Positions 42,387 to 51,780 of a stretch of DNA of 64,000 nucleotides are shown piece by piece. Numbering within the stretch: position 1 is the stretch's first letter; each line of letters opens with the position of its first letter. The translations under genes and the position numbers were made by a program. The notes beneath the pieces are model-generated. The model searched no databases. It saw only the letters and a program-made list of their open reading frames with translations, and had not been told where the DNA came from. The DNA lies in contig JAMPGA010000003.1 of assembly GCA_023664185.1 (NCBI GenBank), positions 141,446 to 205,445 of the forward strand, read 5' to 3'. This DNA comes from Muribaculaceae bacterium. GTDB lineage: Bacteria > Bacteroidota > Bacteroidia > Bacteroidales > Muribaculaceae.

Positions 42387-42425
42387 CAAAGGTAAAGCCC
42401 GGCATGGGTAGCTATCATGCCCGGC
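42387..42425 (-). promoter_or_regulatory. -7 box plus upstream inverted repeat of the 73-residue gene
   Basis: TACCTTTG on the minus strand (42394-42387) is immediately preceded by a 10-bp inverted repeat with one mismatch: GCCCGGCATG at 42397-42406 and CATGCCCGGC at 42416-42425. The repeat covers the -10 to -40 region, where an operator would sit. Confidence 0.45.
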
Positions 42426-42504
42426 AGTATTAAAAAATATGAGTTTTTTGAATGTGGAGAGGCGGCTTCGGGGCAATTACACATTATATATGATGAAAAA
42501 TTGC

Positions 42505-42512
42505 TAACTTTG
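42505..42512 (+). promoter_or_regulatory. -7 box of the lon operon
   Basis: TAACTTTG, exact, 18 nt before the lon ATG. No sigma-32 or CIRCE-like element seen. Confidence 0.65.
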
Positions 42513-42530
42513 GGGTCGCAAAAATAGAAT

Positions 42531-44915
42531 ATGAAAGAAGAAACGAAAATAGTATCGTTGGGCCAGTTTGAAATAAGCAGTCAGACCAAGGCCCAGGAGC
42601 CTGATTACGAAGATCTTCCGGTGATACCGATGAGAGACCTTGTGCTGTTTCCGGGAATCACCTTCCCCATCACCATGGGTAGGGAGCAGACCGTCAGGAC
42701 AGCGGAAAAAGCCTCGGAGACCGGCATACCGGTGGGAATATTCTGCCAGCTTGATGCTTCGGAAGACGATCCCACGGCCTTGTCGCTCTACAAGTATGGA
42801 GTGGTGGCCCAGGTTGTGAAGACGCTCGAGCTCCCCGACGGCACCAAGACAGCCATCCTCTCGGCTCGCGAGAAGGTGCTGATAGATGGCGAGGGCAAAG
42901 GCCGGCTCATTCCCGGCGCCCTCAGCGTGAAGGTGCACCCTGTTAGGGAATCGGCTCCGCGGACCACCGACAAGGAATTTGCAGTGATGACCTCCGAGAT
43001 ACGCGACATCACTCTCAACATACTTCACAAGGAGCAGGACAAGCTGCCCGACCTGATGTTCAATATCGAAAACATCCAGTCGCCGGTTATGCTCGTCAAC
43101 CTCATAGCCACACATTCGGCCTTCAGTGTCAGCGACAAGATAGAGATGCTCAAGAAATCGCGCGTCAAGGATCGTGCCATGTATCTGCTCTCGCTCCTTG
43201 CCCAGAACGAGCAGATGGCCGAGCTGAAAGCCGAGATTCAGCGCAAGACACGCCGCAACATCGACGAGCAGCAGCGCAACATGCTGCTTCACCAGCAGTT
43301 TGAGACCCTGCGCGACGAGCTCTTCGGCGACGAGGACGACTGTGCCGCCTTCCAGGCCAAAGCCCGGGAGATAGCCTTCCCCGACGAGGTGAGAAAACGC
43401 TTTGACAAGGAGGTGGAGAAACTCAGAAGACTCAACCCGCAGTCGCCCGACTACTCCGTGCAGTATTCCTATCTGCAGACCCTCACCGATCTCCCCTGGG
43501 GCAAGGAGGCCAGCCTGAACGGCGACTTCATCAAGGCCGAGGAGGTGCTTAACTCCGAACATTACGGCCTGGAGAAAGTGAAGGAGCGCATACTCGAGCA
43601 GTTGGCCGTGATGATGAACAATCCCTCGGGACGCTCGCCCATACTCTGCCTTGTGGGCGCTCCCGGTGTGGGCAAGACATCGCTCGGACAGTCCATAGCC
43701 CGGTCGCTGGGACGCCCCTATCAGCGCGTGTCGCTGGGCGGCCTGCACGACGAGGCCGAGATACGCGGACACCGCCGCACATATATAGGTGCGATGCCCG
43801 GACGCATCATCGACGCCATACGTCGCGCCGGCGCTTCAAACCCCGTACTCCTGCTCGACGAGATAGACAAAACCGGAAGTGACTATAAGGGTGACCCCTC
43901 GTCGGCTCTGCTTGAGGTGCTCGATCCCGAACAGAACTCTCACTTCCACGACAACTACGTCGACCTCGACTACGACCTCTCTCATGTGCTCTTCATAGCC
44001 ACCGCCAACACCCTCTCCACCATCCCCCAGCCGCTGCTCGACCGCATGGAGATTATCGATATCTCTGGCTATCTGCTCGAGGAGAAGGTAGAGATAGCCC
44101 GCCGCCACCTCATACCACGTGTGAACGTGGAAAACGGATTCGATCCCGACTACTTCGACTTTACCCCCGAGACCATAACAGGCATCGTGGAGGGATACAC
44201 ATCGGAGAGCGGTGTGAGACAGCTGGAGAAAAACATTGCCAAGGTGGTGCGACAGATAATACTGCGCAAGATGAGAGGCCAGGAGTTCTCGCACGTGGTG
44301 ACACCCGAAAAGCTCCGCGAATATCTTGGTGTACAGCGTTATACCCCCGAGCGATATGAGGTCACCGACATTCCCGGCGTGGCAGTGGGTCTGGCCTGGA
44401 CCTCGGTGGGAGGCGAAATCCTCTTCATCGAGAGTGCGTTCACCCAGGGTAAAGGTGAGAAGCTCACCCTCACCGGCAATCTGGGCGATGTGATGAAGGA
44501 ATCGGCCGTGATAGCCGCCCAGGTGGTGAAATCGCGCTCGGCTCGCTATGGCGTGGATCCAGAATGGTTTGACACCCATGCCCTCCATATACATGTGCCC
44601 GAGGGAGCCATTCCAAAAGATGGCCCGTCGGCCGGTATCACCATGTGCACCTCCATACTCTCAGCCCTCACCGGTATCCCGGTGCGCGAGCGTCTGGCCA
44701 TGACAGGCGAGATAACCCTGAGAGGCAAAGTGCTCCCGGTGGGTGGAATCAAAGAGAAGATACTTGCGGCAAAGCGTGCAGGCATCACCGATATAATACT
44801 CTGCGCCGACAATCGCAAGGATATCGAGGAGATACGACCCGTGTATCTTGAAGGTGTGGAATTCCACTATGTGCGCACCATCGACGACGTTTTTGAAATA
44901 GCACTGAAAAAATGA
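42531..44915 (+). CDS. lon: ATP-dependent protease Lon
   Basis: A 794-residue LonA. The N-terminal substrate domain starts [21 protein letters not shown] (about 28-48). The AAA+ module has Walker [10 protein letters not shown], Walker B LLLDEIDK and sensor residues. The C-terminal protease domain has the Ser-Lys dyad: [11 protein letters not shown] (Ser near 699) and [16 protein letters not shown] (Lys near 742). Degrades misfolded and regulatory proteins in the cytoplasm. Overlaps the downstream PASTA gene by ATGA. Confidence 0.98.
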   Translation: MKEETKIVSLGQFEISSQTKAQEPDYEDLPVIPMRDLVLFPGITFPITMGREQTVRTAEKASETGIPVGIFCQLDASEDDPTALSLYKYGVVAQVVKTLELPDGTKTAILSAREKVLIDGEGKGRLIPGALSVKVHPVRESAPRTTDKEFAVMTSEIRDITLNILHKEQDKLPDLMFNIENIQSPVMLVNLIATHSAFSVSDKIEMLKKSRVKDRAMYLLSLLAQNEQMAELKAEIQRKTRRNIDEQQRNMLLHQQFETLRDELFGDEDDCAAFQAKAREIAFPDEVRKRFDKEVEKLRRLNPQSPDYSVQYSYLQTLTDLPWGKEASLNGDFIKAEEVLNSEHYGLEKVKERILEQLAVMMNNPSGRSPILCLVGAPGVGKTSLGQSIARSLGRPYQRVSLGGLHDEAEIRGHRRTYIGAMPGRIIDAIRRAGASNPVLLLDEIDKTGSDYKGDPSSALLEVLDPEQNSHFHDNYVDLDYDLSHVLFIATANTLSTIPQPLLDRMEIIDISGYLLEEKVEIARRHLIPRVNVENGFDPDYFDFTPETITGIVEGYTSESGVRQLEKNIAKVVRQIILRKMRGQEFSHVVTPEKLREYLGVQRYTPERYEVTDIPGVAVGLAWTSVGGEILFIESAFTQGKGEKLTLTGNLGDVMKESAVIAAQVVKSRSARYGVDPEWFDTHALHIHVPEGAIPKDGPSAGITMCTSILSALTGIPVRERLAMTGEITLRGKVLPVGGIKEKILAAKRAGITDIILCADNRKDIEEIRPVYLEGVEFHYVRTIDDVFEIALKK

Positions 44916-45505
44916 AAAAGCTCCTCATCAACCTCCTTCTCATGGCTCTGGCTACCATAGTGATAGTGTGGCTGGCCATGCTGTGGCTGGGCATATGGAC
45001 TCGCCACGGGCAGACCATACAGGTGCCCTCGGTGAAAAACATGGGGTATGACCGCGCCATAACCACTCTGACCGACATGGGATTGACCGGCATAGTGTCT
45101 GACTCCGTCTATGACACGCGTGTGGCTCCCGGAACCGTCATAGAGCAGAATCCCAAGACCGGAACAGTGGTGAAAGAGGGGCGTGAAGTGTTTCTGACCA
45201 TCACGGCCTTTTCCCCAAAAGTGGTGACGCTGCCGGCTCTGACCGACATATCGCTGCGCCAGGCGCGCTCGATACTCGAGGGCCTGGAGGTGAGAAACAT
45301 AGTGGAGAAACGTGTGCCAAGCGACTTCAAGGACCTGGTAGTGGGAGTGCGCTACAAAGGTGCACGCCTCATGCCAGGAGCGCGGGTGCCCATAAACGCT
45401 CAGATAGAGCTGGAGGTGGGCGAGGGGATGCCCGAATTTGCCGACTCGATAGCCACAGAAGCCGACTCGGCCATCGTGTCCGACCAGCTGGATTTGTTTG
45501 AATGA
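44912..45505 (+). CDS. membrane-anchored PASTA-domain protein
   Basis: A 197-residue protein with one N-terminal transmembrane helix (about 7-27), and about two PASTA repeats: VPSVKNMGYDRAITTLTDMGL to EQNPKTGTVVKEGREVFLTI, and TLPALTDISLRQARSILEGLEV and on. An acidic tail follows. PASTA domains bind peptidoglycan or muropeptides in Firmicutes kinases, but here there is no kinase. Coupled to lon (ATGA) and to rluD (ATGA). Confidence 0.88.
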   Translation: MKKLLINLLLMALATIVIVWLAMLWLGIWTRHGQTIQVPSVKNMGYDRAITTLTDMGLTGIVSDSVYDTRVAPGTVIEQNPKTGTVVKEGREVFLTITAFSPKVVTLPALTDISLRQARSILEGLEVRNIVEKRVPSDFKDLVVGVRYKGARLMPGARVPINAQIELEVGEGMPEFADSIATEADSAIVSDQLDLFE

Positions 45506-46572
45506 TGGACGACGAGCTTATTCAGAATCCCGCTTTGGCCGACGGCGCCGACGCCGGGGATGTAGAGGAGACCGACGGCAACGGCCTCTATGAGCATTTT
45601 CGTTTCGTGGCCGACAAAGGGCAGCAGCTGCTCAGGGTCGACAAGTTTCTCGTGACTCGCCTGGAGCACTCCTCGCGCAACCGCATACAGCAGGCTGCCG
45701 ACGCCGGCTGCATCCTCGTCAACGGCAAGCCTGTGAAATCAAACTACCGTGTCAAGCCGCTCGACCTGATACAGATAGTGATGGACAGGCCACGCTATGA
45801 GTTTGAGATAGTGGCCGAAGATATCCCTCTCGACATTGTCTATGAGGACGACACCGTGCTGGTGGTCAACAAACCGGCCGGAATGGTGGTGCATCCCGGC
45901 CATGGCAACTATACAGGCACGTTGGTCAACGCCCTGGCATGGCATTTCCGCGACATACCCGACTACGATGTGTCAGATCCGAGGCTTGGACTGGTGCACC
46001 GCATCGACAAGGATACCTCCGGACTGCTCGTGGTGGCCAAGACTCCCGACGCCAAGACCCATCTGGGACGCCAGTTTTTCAACAAAACCACCAAGCGCGA
46101 ATACAATGCCCTGGTGTGGGGACTTCCATCCCCGCTGTCGGGGACAATCGAGGGCAACATAGGGCGCGACCCTAAAGACCGCCTGAAGATGACTGTGCTC
46201 CCCTCCGACGACCCCAACGGCAAGCATGCCGTGACCCACTATGAGACACTCGAAGACTTCACCCATACAGCTCTGGTGAAATGTGTGCTCGAGACCGGAC
46301 GCACCCACCAAATCAGAGTGCACATGACCCATACCGGCCATCCTCTCTTTGCCGATGCCCGCTATGGGGGCGACAAAGTGCTGCGCGGCGAGCGCTCGGG
46401 GGCATATCAGAAATTCATACGCGACTGCATGGAGGCATGTCCGCGCCAGGCGCTCCATGCCCGCACGCTCGGGTTCGTGCATCCCAAGACCGGCGAGGAG
46501 ATGTTTTTTTCGGCTCCTATACCGCAAGATATGCAGCGACTGCTTGAACTATGGAGAGGGCGGATGAGTTAA
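45502..46572 (+). CDS. rluD: 23S rRNA pseudouridine synthase, RluD-like (S4 domain)
   Basis: A 356-residue RluA-family enzyme with an N-terminal S4 RNA-binding region (LLRVDKFLVTRLEHSSRNRIQQAADAGCILVNGKPVKSNYRVK, about 30-75), the catalytic HRIDKDTSGLLV block, and TGRTHQIRVHMTHTGHPLFADARYGG. S4 plus HRIDKDTSG fits RluD, which modifies helix 69 of 23S rRNA, rather than the S4-less paralogue at 13579-14283. Overlaps the PASTA gene. Confidence 0.93.
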   Translation: MMDDELIQNPALADGADAGDVEETDGNGLYEHFRFVADKGQQLLRVDKFLVTRLEHSSRNRIQQAADAGCILVNGKPVKSNYRVKPLDLIQIVMDRPRYEFEIVAEDIPLDIVYEDDTVLVVNKPAGMVVHPGHGNYTGTLVNALAWHFRDIPDYDVSDPRLGLVHRIDKDTSGLLVVAKTPDAKTHLGRQFFNKTTKREYNALVWGLPSPLSGTIEGNIGRDPKDRLKMTVLPSDDPNGKHAVTHYETLEDFTHTALVKCVLETGRTHQIRVHMTHTGHPLFADARYGGDKVLRGERSGAYQKFIRDCMEACPRQALHARTLGFVHPKTGEEMFFSAPIPQDMQRLLELWRGRMS

Positions 46573-46665
46573 TAATAATGAGGGAGTGTGAGCGATGATC
46601 CACTCACACACACACTGAAAAAACATTGGTTATAATCTCAATTCTCCGTCGTCGTTCAGTATAAT

Positions 46666-48069
46666 ATGGCCCAGATCACAGCAAGTTCATCCACCGAGGA
46701 TTTAGGCAGCAAGTCCATAAGCAAGCTGTTGGTGCAATACTCCATACCTGCCATCATAGCGAGTGTGGCCACGTCGCTCTACAACATCATCGACTCCATC
46801 TTCATAGGTCGCGGAGTCGGAGCCATGGCCATAGCCGGACTTGCCATTACCTTCCCGCTCATGAACCTCGTGGCAGCCTTCTGTATGCTCATTGCAGCCG
46901 GCGGTGCGGCCATCAGCTCGATATTTCTGGGACAGAAAAACTACGACCGTGCCACCGATGTGGTAAACAATGTCTTCACCCTCTGCCTTATACACGCCGC
47001 TGTTTTCGGCGGACTCTCACTGCTGTTTCTCGACCCCATACTCTACTTCTTCGGAGCCACCGAGGCCACCATACCCTATGCGCGCGAGTTTATGGTGGTT
47101 ATTCTCTGGGCCACCCCGCTGAGCTATGTATTCATAGGTCTCAACAATCTGATGCGCGCCACCGGATACCCCAAAAAGGCCATGGTGTCGGCTCTGATAT
47201 CGGTGGTCATAAACCTCATTTTCGCCCCCATTTTTATCTTTAAACTCGAGTGGGGCATACGTGGAGCTGCATGGGCCACGGTGCTGGGTCAGTTCACCGC
47301 CTGCGTGTGGGTGATGTGTCACTTCCTATCGAAAAACAGTTCCATCCACTTCAAGCTGCGCAACAAATGGCTCACCTGGGGCATCGTGAAACACATCTAT
47401 GCCATAGGCCTCTCGCCGTTTCTTATGAATGTGACGGCCTGTGTGGTGGTCATCTTCCTCAACCGCGCCCTGCTTGAGGCCGGCGGCGACGACGGCAACC
47501 TCTGTGTGGGCGCCTACGGCATCATCAACCGCACCACCATGTTTTTTGCCATGATAGTGTTTGGTGTCTCCCAGGGCATGCAGCCTATACTCGGCTTCAA
47601 CATAGGCGCCTGCCGGTTTGACCGTGTGAAGCGCACCCTGCGTTCGGGCATATGGATAGGCTTTGCCATCACATCGCTGGGGTGCCTGATAAGTGAGATA
47701 TTCCCCGACGAGGTGACACGCCTCTTCACCACCGACCCCACGCTCACCCGCATATCGCGCGAGGGATTCAGGATATTTTTCATGTGCTATGCCGTGGTGG
47801 GTGCACAGATTGTGATACAGAATTTTTTCCAGAGTGTGGGCAAGCCACAGCTCTCCATATTCCTGTCCCTGACCCGACAGCTCATTTTCCTTTTGCCTTT
47901 CCTGTTGATCTTCCCCAAATTCTGGGGCATCGACGGCGTGTGGGCATCGATGGCCGTGTCCGATATGCTGGCATTCATCGTGGCTATAATAACGCTGGTG
48001 TGGTGGATAAAGCATGTGATGAGACGCATGGAGATAAGGGCCGAATATATAACTGACGACAAAAAATGA
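46666..48069 (+). CDS. MATE-family multidrug/solute exporter
   Basis: A 467-residue integral membrane protein with about twelve transmembrane helices in two six-helix bundles: SISKLLVQYSIPAIIASVATSLYNIIDSIFIGRGVGAMAIAGLAI starts the first and INRTTMFFAMIVFGVSQGMQPILGFNIGA the second, both MATE signatures. Likely Na+ or H+ driven drug or metabolite efflux; substrate unknown. A GTGTGAG/CTCACAC hairpin lies upstream at 46586-46609. The next gene overlaps by ATGA. Confidence 0.92.
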   Translation: MAQITASSSTEDLGSKSISKLLVQYSIPAIIASVATSLYNIIDSIFIGRGVGAMAIAGLAITFPLMNLVAAFCMLIAAGGAAISSIFLGQKNYDRATDVVNNVFTLCLIHAAVFGGLSLLFLDPILYFFGATEATIPYAREFMVVILWATPLSYVFIGLNNLMRATGYPKKAMVSALISVVINLIFAPIFIFKLEWGIRGAAWATVLGQFTACVWVMCHFLSKNSSIHFKLRNKWLTWGIVKHIYAIGLSPFLMNVTACVVVIFLNRALLEAGGDDGNLCVGAYGIINRTTMFFAMIVFGVSQGMQPILGFNIGACRFDRVKRTLRSGIWIGFAITSLGCLISEIFPDEVTRLFTTDPTLTRISREGFRIFFMCYAVVGAQIVIQNFFQSVGKPQLSIFLSLTRQLIFLLPFLLIFPKFWGIDGVWASMAVSDMLAFIVAIITLVWWIKHVMRRMEIRAEYITDDKK

Positions 48070-49640
48070 CACAGACTATAGAACTGAGAGTCGATCCGCG
48101 CACCGCGGCCACCGACCAGCTGCTCAGAGTGGCTACCTCGAGCCAACTCGGTATCGACGTGAACCGCATAAAGTTTCTTCGCATAATACGCCGCTCCATC
48201 GATGCACGCCAGCGCCGTGTGATGGTGAATCTGTCGGTGAAGCTGTGGATCGACGAGGTGCCTCTCTCCACAGGTCCTGAAATCGAAGCTCCCATCTATA
48301 GCGAGCTCCCTGCCGATGCTCCGCAGGTCGTGGTGGTAGGTGCGGGCCCCGCAGGGCTCTTTGCCGCACTGCGCCTCATTGAGTTGGGCATAAAGCCCAT
48401 AGTGCTCGAGAGGGGCAAGGATGTGGACTCCCGCCGCCTTGACATGGCCAAGATATCAAGGGAGAATATCGTAGACCCCGACTCCAACTATTGTTTCGGC
48501 GAAGGTGGCGCCGGAGCCTTCTCTGACGGAAAGCTCTACACGCGTAGCAAGAAGAGAGGTTCGGTAGACAAGATTCTGAATATATTTGCCTCGCACGGAG
48601 CCCCCGAAGATATACTTGTGGATGCCCATCCTCACATCGGCACCGACAAGCTGCCACGTGTCATCAAAGCCATGCGCGAGACCATAATACGTTGTGGCGG
48701 CGAGGTGCGTTTCGGCACACGCGTCACCGACCTTGTCATTGACGACAACCGTGTGACAGGGGTGGTTACCGCCCACGGCACCGAGGTGAAAGGTCCGGTC
48801 ATACTGGCCACCGGCCACTCCGCCCGCGACGTCTATCATATGCTTTTCGACCGTAAGGTGACCTTGGAGCCCAAAGGTCTGGCCATAGGCGTGAGGCTTG
48901 AGCATCCGCAACACCTCATAGACTGTCTGCGCTACCACTCGAAGGAAGGTCGCGGCAAATGGCTCCCGGCTGCTGAATACACCATGCTAACCCGTGTGGA
49001 CGACCGTGCAGTCTACTCGTTCTGCATGTGTCCCGGTGGATTCATCATCCCGGCTGCGAGCGCCGACGGGCAGCTGGTGGTCAACGGCATGTCGCCCTCC
49101 GGGCGCAACACCCGCTGGGCCAACTCGGGAATGGTGGTGGAGATTCTGCCCGAGGATGTCCCGGACGGCGAGGACGAGGAAAGCCGTGTGCTCAAGATGA
49201 TGCACTATCAGGAGCGCATAGAGAGGGCATTCTGGGAGGAGGCCGGACGCACTCAGAACGCTCCGGCCCAGCGCATGACCGACTTTGTCAATTCCCGCCT
49301 CTCCGACACTCTCCCGGCCACCTCATATCCTCCCGGCATACACCCGGCGCGTATAGACCGTCTGTTGCCCAAAGGGATATCGCGCAGACTGCAGGAAGGT
49401 TTTAAGGAGTTTGACCGCAAAAACCGTGGCTTCCTCACTCCCGAAGCCGTGCTGATAGGCGCCGAAACAAGGACATCGTCGCCTGTGAGGGTGCCACGTT
49501 CGCCCGAGACATTGGCCCATGTGAGTGTGGAAGGGCTCTTCCCGTGTGGCGAGGGTGCAGGATATGCCGGGGGCATAGTCTCAGCAGCCATCGACGGCGA
49601 CCGTGTGGCCGATGCTGTGGCTCAGTATCTTAATCAGTAG
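48066..49640 (+). CDS. FAD-dependent oxidoreductase (COG2509 type)
   Basis: A 524-residue flavoprotein. A short N-terminal alpha/beta domain is followed by [30 protein letters not shown] (about 90-119), the dinucleotide-binding fold. Later blocks: [51 protein letters not shown] and a C-terminal [25 protein letters not shown], the FAD-binding end of this family. Function not defined. Coupled to the MATE gene. The 3' end overlaps convergent rsgA by 7 nt. Confidence 0.92.
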   Translation: MTQTIELRVDPRTAATDQLLRVATSSQLGIDVNRIKFLRIIRRSIDARQRRVMVNLSVKLWIDEVPLSTGPEIEAPIYSELPADAPQVVVVGAGPAGLFAALRLIELGIKPIVLERGKDVDSRRLDMAKISRENIVDPDSNYCFGEGGAGAFSDGKLYTRSKKRGSVDKILNIFASHGAPEDILVDAHPHIGTDKLPRVIKAMRETIIRCGGEVRFGTRVTDLVIDDNRVTGVVTAHGTEVKGPVILATGHSARDVYHMLFDRKVTLEPKGLAIGVRLEHPQHLIDCLRYHSKEGRGKWLPAAEYTMLTRVDDRAVYSFCMCPGGFIIPAASADGQLVVNGMSPSGRNTRWANSGMVVEILPEDVPDGEDEESRVLKMMHYQERIERAFWEEAGRTQNAPAQRMTDFVNSRLSDTLPATSYPPGIHPARIDRLLPKGISRRLQEGFKEFDRKNRGFLTPEAVLIGAETRTSSPVRVPRSPETLAHVSVEGLFPCGEGAGYAGGIVSAAIDGDRVADAVAQYLNQ

Positions 49641-50584
49641 CCCTTGCGGTATTTATCCTCCTCAGAGTCGTCGAGTATGGAGAGGTATGAAGCATATCTC
49701 GACTCTGAGATATAGTGGTCTTCCACAGCCTTTTTTACGGCACATCCGGGCTCGTGGGTGTGGGTGCAGTCGCCATAGCGGCAATTCTTACCGATGCGGA
49801 ATATCTCGGGGAAGAAGTGCCCCACTTCGTGGCGGTCAAACTCCAGTGTGCCGAATCCCTTCACTCCGGGAGTATCGATTATAAAGGTGCCTTTGTCCAT
49901 TTCGGGCACGGCAAACATCTCGGAGAATGTTGTGGTGTGCATGCCGGTGTCGTGGATGGCCGATATCTCAGCCGTGGCCAGCTCCATGCCGGGTATGAGG
50001 TCGTTGATCAGAGTAGATTTGCCCACACCCGAGTTTCCCGAAAACAGTGTGGTCTTGCCGTTTAGCTCAAGCCTGAGCGCCTCGAGGCCAAGACCGGTGC
50101 GGGCCGACAGGGGAAGTACCTTATAGCCGATGGAGGTGTAAAGGTTGGTGACACCCTTGAGATATTCCATAGCCTCCACATCAGTGTCGAGCAGGTCTAT
50201 TTTGTTTATCACGATCACGGCCGGCACGCGGTAAGCCTCGGCAGTGGCCAGGAAGCGGTCTATGAAAGTGGTGGATGTGGTGGGATGAAACAGTGTCACC
50301 ACCAGACACACCTGGTCGAGGTTTGCCGCCAGGATGTGGGCCTGCTTCGAGAGGTTGCTGGATCGGCGTATTATGTAGTTGCGTCGGGGGGTGATGGCTG
50401 TGATATAGGGAGTGTCACCTCCGGCCGTGTCGGTGATGGTGACATGGTCACCCACGGCCACGGGGTTGGTGGTGCGTATGCCTTTGAGGCGGAAGTTACC
50501 TTTGATCTTGCAGGTCAGTTCCTTACCATCGTCGGTGAGCACCACATAGGCAGCTCCGGTATTTTTGATTACAGTTCCTGTCAT
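49634..50584 (-). CDS. rsgA: ribosome small-subunit-dependent GTPase A
   Basis: A 316-residue circularly permuted GTPase for 30S maturation: an N-terminal OB fold, then NKIDLLD (G4) before the P-loop GNSGVGKST (G1) and DTPG (G3), and the C-terminal zinc knuckle [14 protein letters not shown]. The gene is coupled to the preceding gluQ by ATGA. Confidence 0.97.
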   Translation of the reverse strand: MTGTVIKNTGAAYVVLTDDGKELTCKIKGNFRLKGIRTTNPVAVGDHVTITDTAGGDTPYITAITPRRNYIIRRSSNLSKQAHILAANLDQVCLVVTLFHPTTSTTFIDRFLATAEAYRVPAVIVINKIDLLDTDVEAMEYLKGVTNLYTSIGYKVLPLSARTGLGLEALRLELNGKTTLFSGNSGVGKSTLINDLIPGMELATAEISAIHDTGMHTTTFSEMFAVPEMDKGTFIIDTPGVKGFGTLEFDRHEVGHFFPEIFRIGKNCRYGDCTHTHEPGCAVKKAVEDHYISESRYASYLSILDDSEEDKYRKGY

Positions 50585-51510
50585 ATCTTGATTGAAGTTG
50601 GGATTTTGTCACGCCGATATTCACATAACAATTCGGAGAGCGATATGGATTCCGGGCGATCGATAAATTGAGCCATGCAGGCCAGGCGTCCCAGCAGCTG
50701 CTGGGGTGTATGGCTCTCCCTGATAGCGGCCATGCTCTGTGCCTGGTCGCGTTTGGAGAGGCGCAGCCCCAGGCTGTTGCACACAAGGGGCAGATGCACA
50801 TACTCAACGCCGGGGAGCTCAAGGAGTTGCCTGAGATATATCTGCTGGGTGGCAGAGAGCAGGAGGTCGCAGCCACGCATCACTTCGGTCACACCCATTA
50901 GAGCATCGTCAACGGTCACGGCAAGCTGATAAGCCCATGCACCGTCGGCTCGACGCACTACAAAGTCGCCGCACTCGCGCGCCAGATTGTGACGTTGCAC
51001 CCCGAACACTCCGTCGGTATACTCGATTTCCACATCGGGCACATAGAGCCTCACGGCCGTTCCGGAGAAATCGGCGCTTGGGATACACGGAAGCGCTGCC
51101 GGGCGGCATGTGCCGGCATAGAGCACTCGGCCATCGCTCTGATGGGGCGCGCTGGCCGCCATGATATCTGCCCTGGTGCAGCGGCATGGATATGTGTAGC
51201 CGGTAAAGACCAGCCTGCGGTAATACTCGTGATATATGTCGGAGCGGTGGCTCTGCATATACCTCTCATCGTCCATCCCCCCTTCGTCCCACTTCAGCCC
51301 GAGCCACAGCAAATCATCCTCGATGAGGCGTGAATGTTCAGGCTTGGATCGCTGAGGATCAAGGTCTTCGATGCGCAGAATCCACCGCCCGCCCCTCGAT
51401 TTAACTGAGAGCCACGAGAGCAGGGCAGTGAAAACATTTCCCAGGTGCATTCGTCCAGAAGGTGACGGGGCAAAGCGCCCGGTGGGAGTGGAAGGGGCAT
51501 TTCCGTTCAT
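50581..51510 (-). CDS. gluQ: glutamyl-Q tRNA(Asp) synthetase
   Basis: A 309-residue truncated GluRS paralogue that glutamylates queuosine in tRNA(Asp). It has [13 protein letters not shown] (HIGH-type, about 13-25), [16 protein letters not shown], a Cys-containing zinc region (YPCRCTRAD and YAGTCRP), [18 protein letters not shown], and [16 protein letters not shown] (KMSKS-type), and lacks the anticodon-binding domain. The ATG at 51510 is chosen because the -7 box TAATTTTG at 51516-51523 lies only 5 nt upstream. Confidence 0.93.
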   Translation of the reverse strand: MNGNAPSTPTGRFAPSPSGRMHLGNVFTALLSWLSVKSRGGRWILRIEDLDPQRSKPEHSRLIEDDLLWLGLKWDEGGMDDERYMQSHRSDIYHEYYRRLVFTGYTYPCRCTRADIMAASAPHQSDGRVLYAGTCRPAALPCIPSADFSGTAVRLYVPDVEIEYTDGVFGVQRHNLARECGDFVVRRADGAWAYQLAVTVDDALMGVTEVMRGCDLLLSATQQIYLRQLLELPGVEYVHLPLVCNSLGLRLSKRDQAQSMAAIRESHTPQQLLGRLACMAQFIDRPESISLSELLCEYRRDKIPTSIKI

Positions 51511-51515
51511 GGCTG

Positions 51516-51523
51516 CAAAATTA
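51516..51523 (-). promoter_or_regulatory. -7 box of gluQ-rsgA, near-leaderless
   Basis: Minus-strand TAATTTTG ends 5 nt before the ATG, so the transcript would start at, or within a few bases of, the start codon. An A/T-rich hairpin (51535-51572) occupies the region just upstream. Confidence 0.6.
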
Positions 51524-51733
51524 ATCAAAAAGCATGTCGACAAAAAATTTTTGAATTTTTTTTGTCTCGACAGGGTTACATCGGCCTCCTGCTGAACATA
51601 TATATATGTAAGCCGCAGACAATGTGTCTGTGTAAGCGATTCAGACAATATCTATAATATGAAACGCCGTGCAAGACTAACTTTTTGAGAACAGCTTTAA
51701 AGTACACGACGTAAAAGACACACTACACACGCC

Positions 51734-51761
51734 GAGGGGCGGTGCATCGGCACCGCCCCTC
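51734..51761 (-). terminator. hairpin downstream of the RND efflux operon
   Basis: Perfect 12-bp stem GAGGGGCGGTGC/GCACCGCCCCTC with a 4-nt loop, 20 nt after the transporter stop. The following minus-strand bases are not T-rich, so it may be an mRNA 3'-end stabiliser or a factor-assisted terminator. Confidence 0.6.
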
Positions 51762-51780
51762 ACTTTGGTTTATCTCTGGT

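Noticed and set aside
42504-43772. 422-codon open frame opposite lon
   Set aside because: Antisense to the conserved Lon N-terminal and AAA+ regions; the composition is that of a shadow frame.
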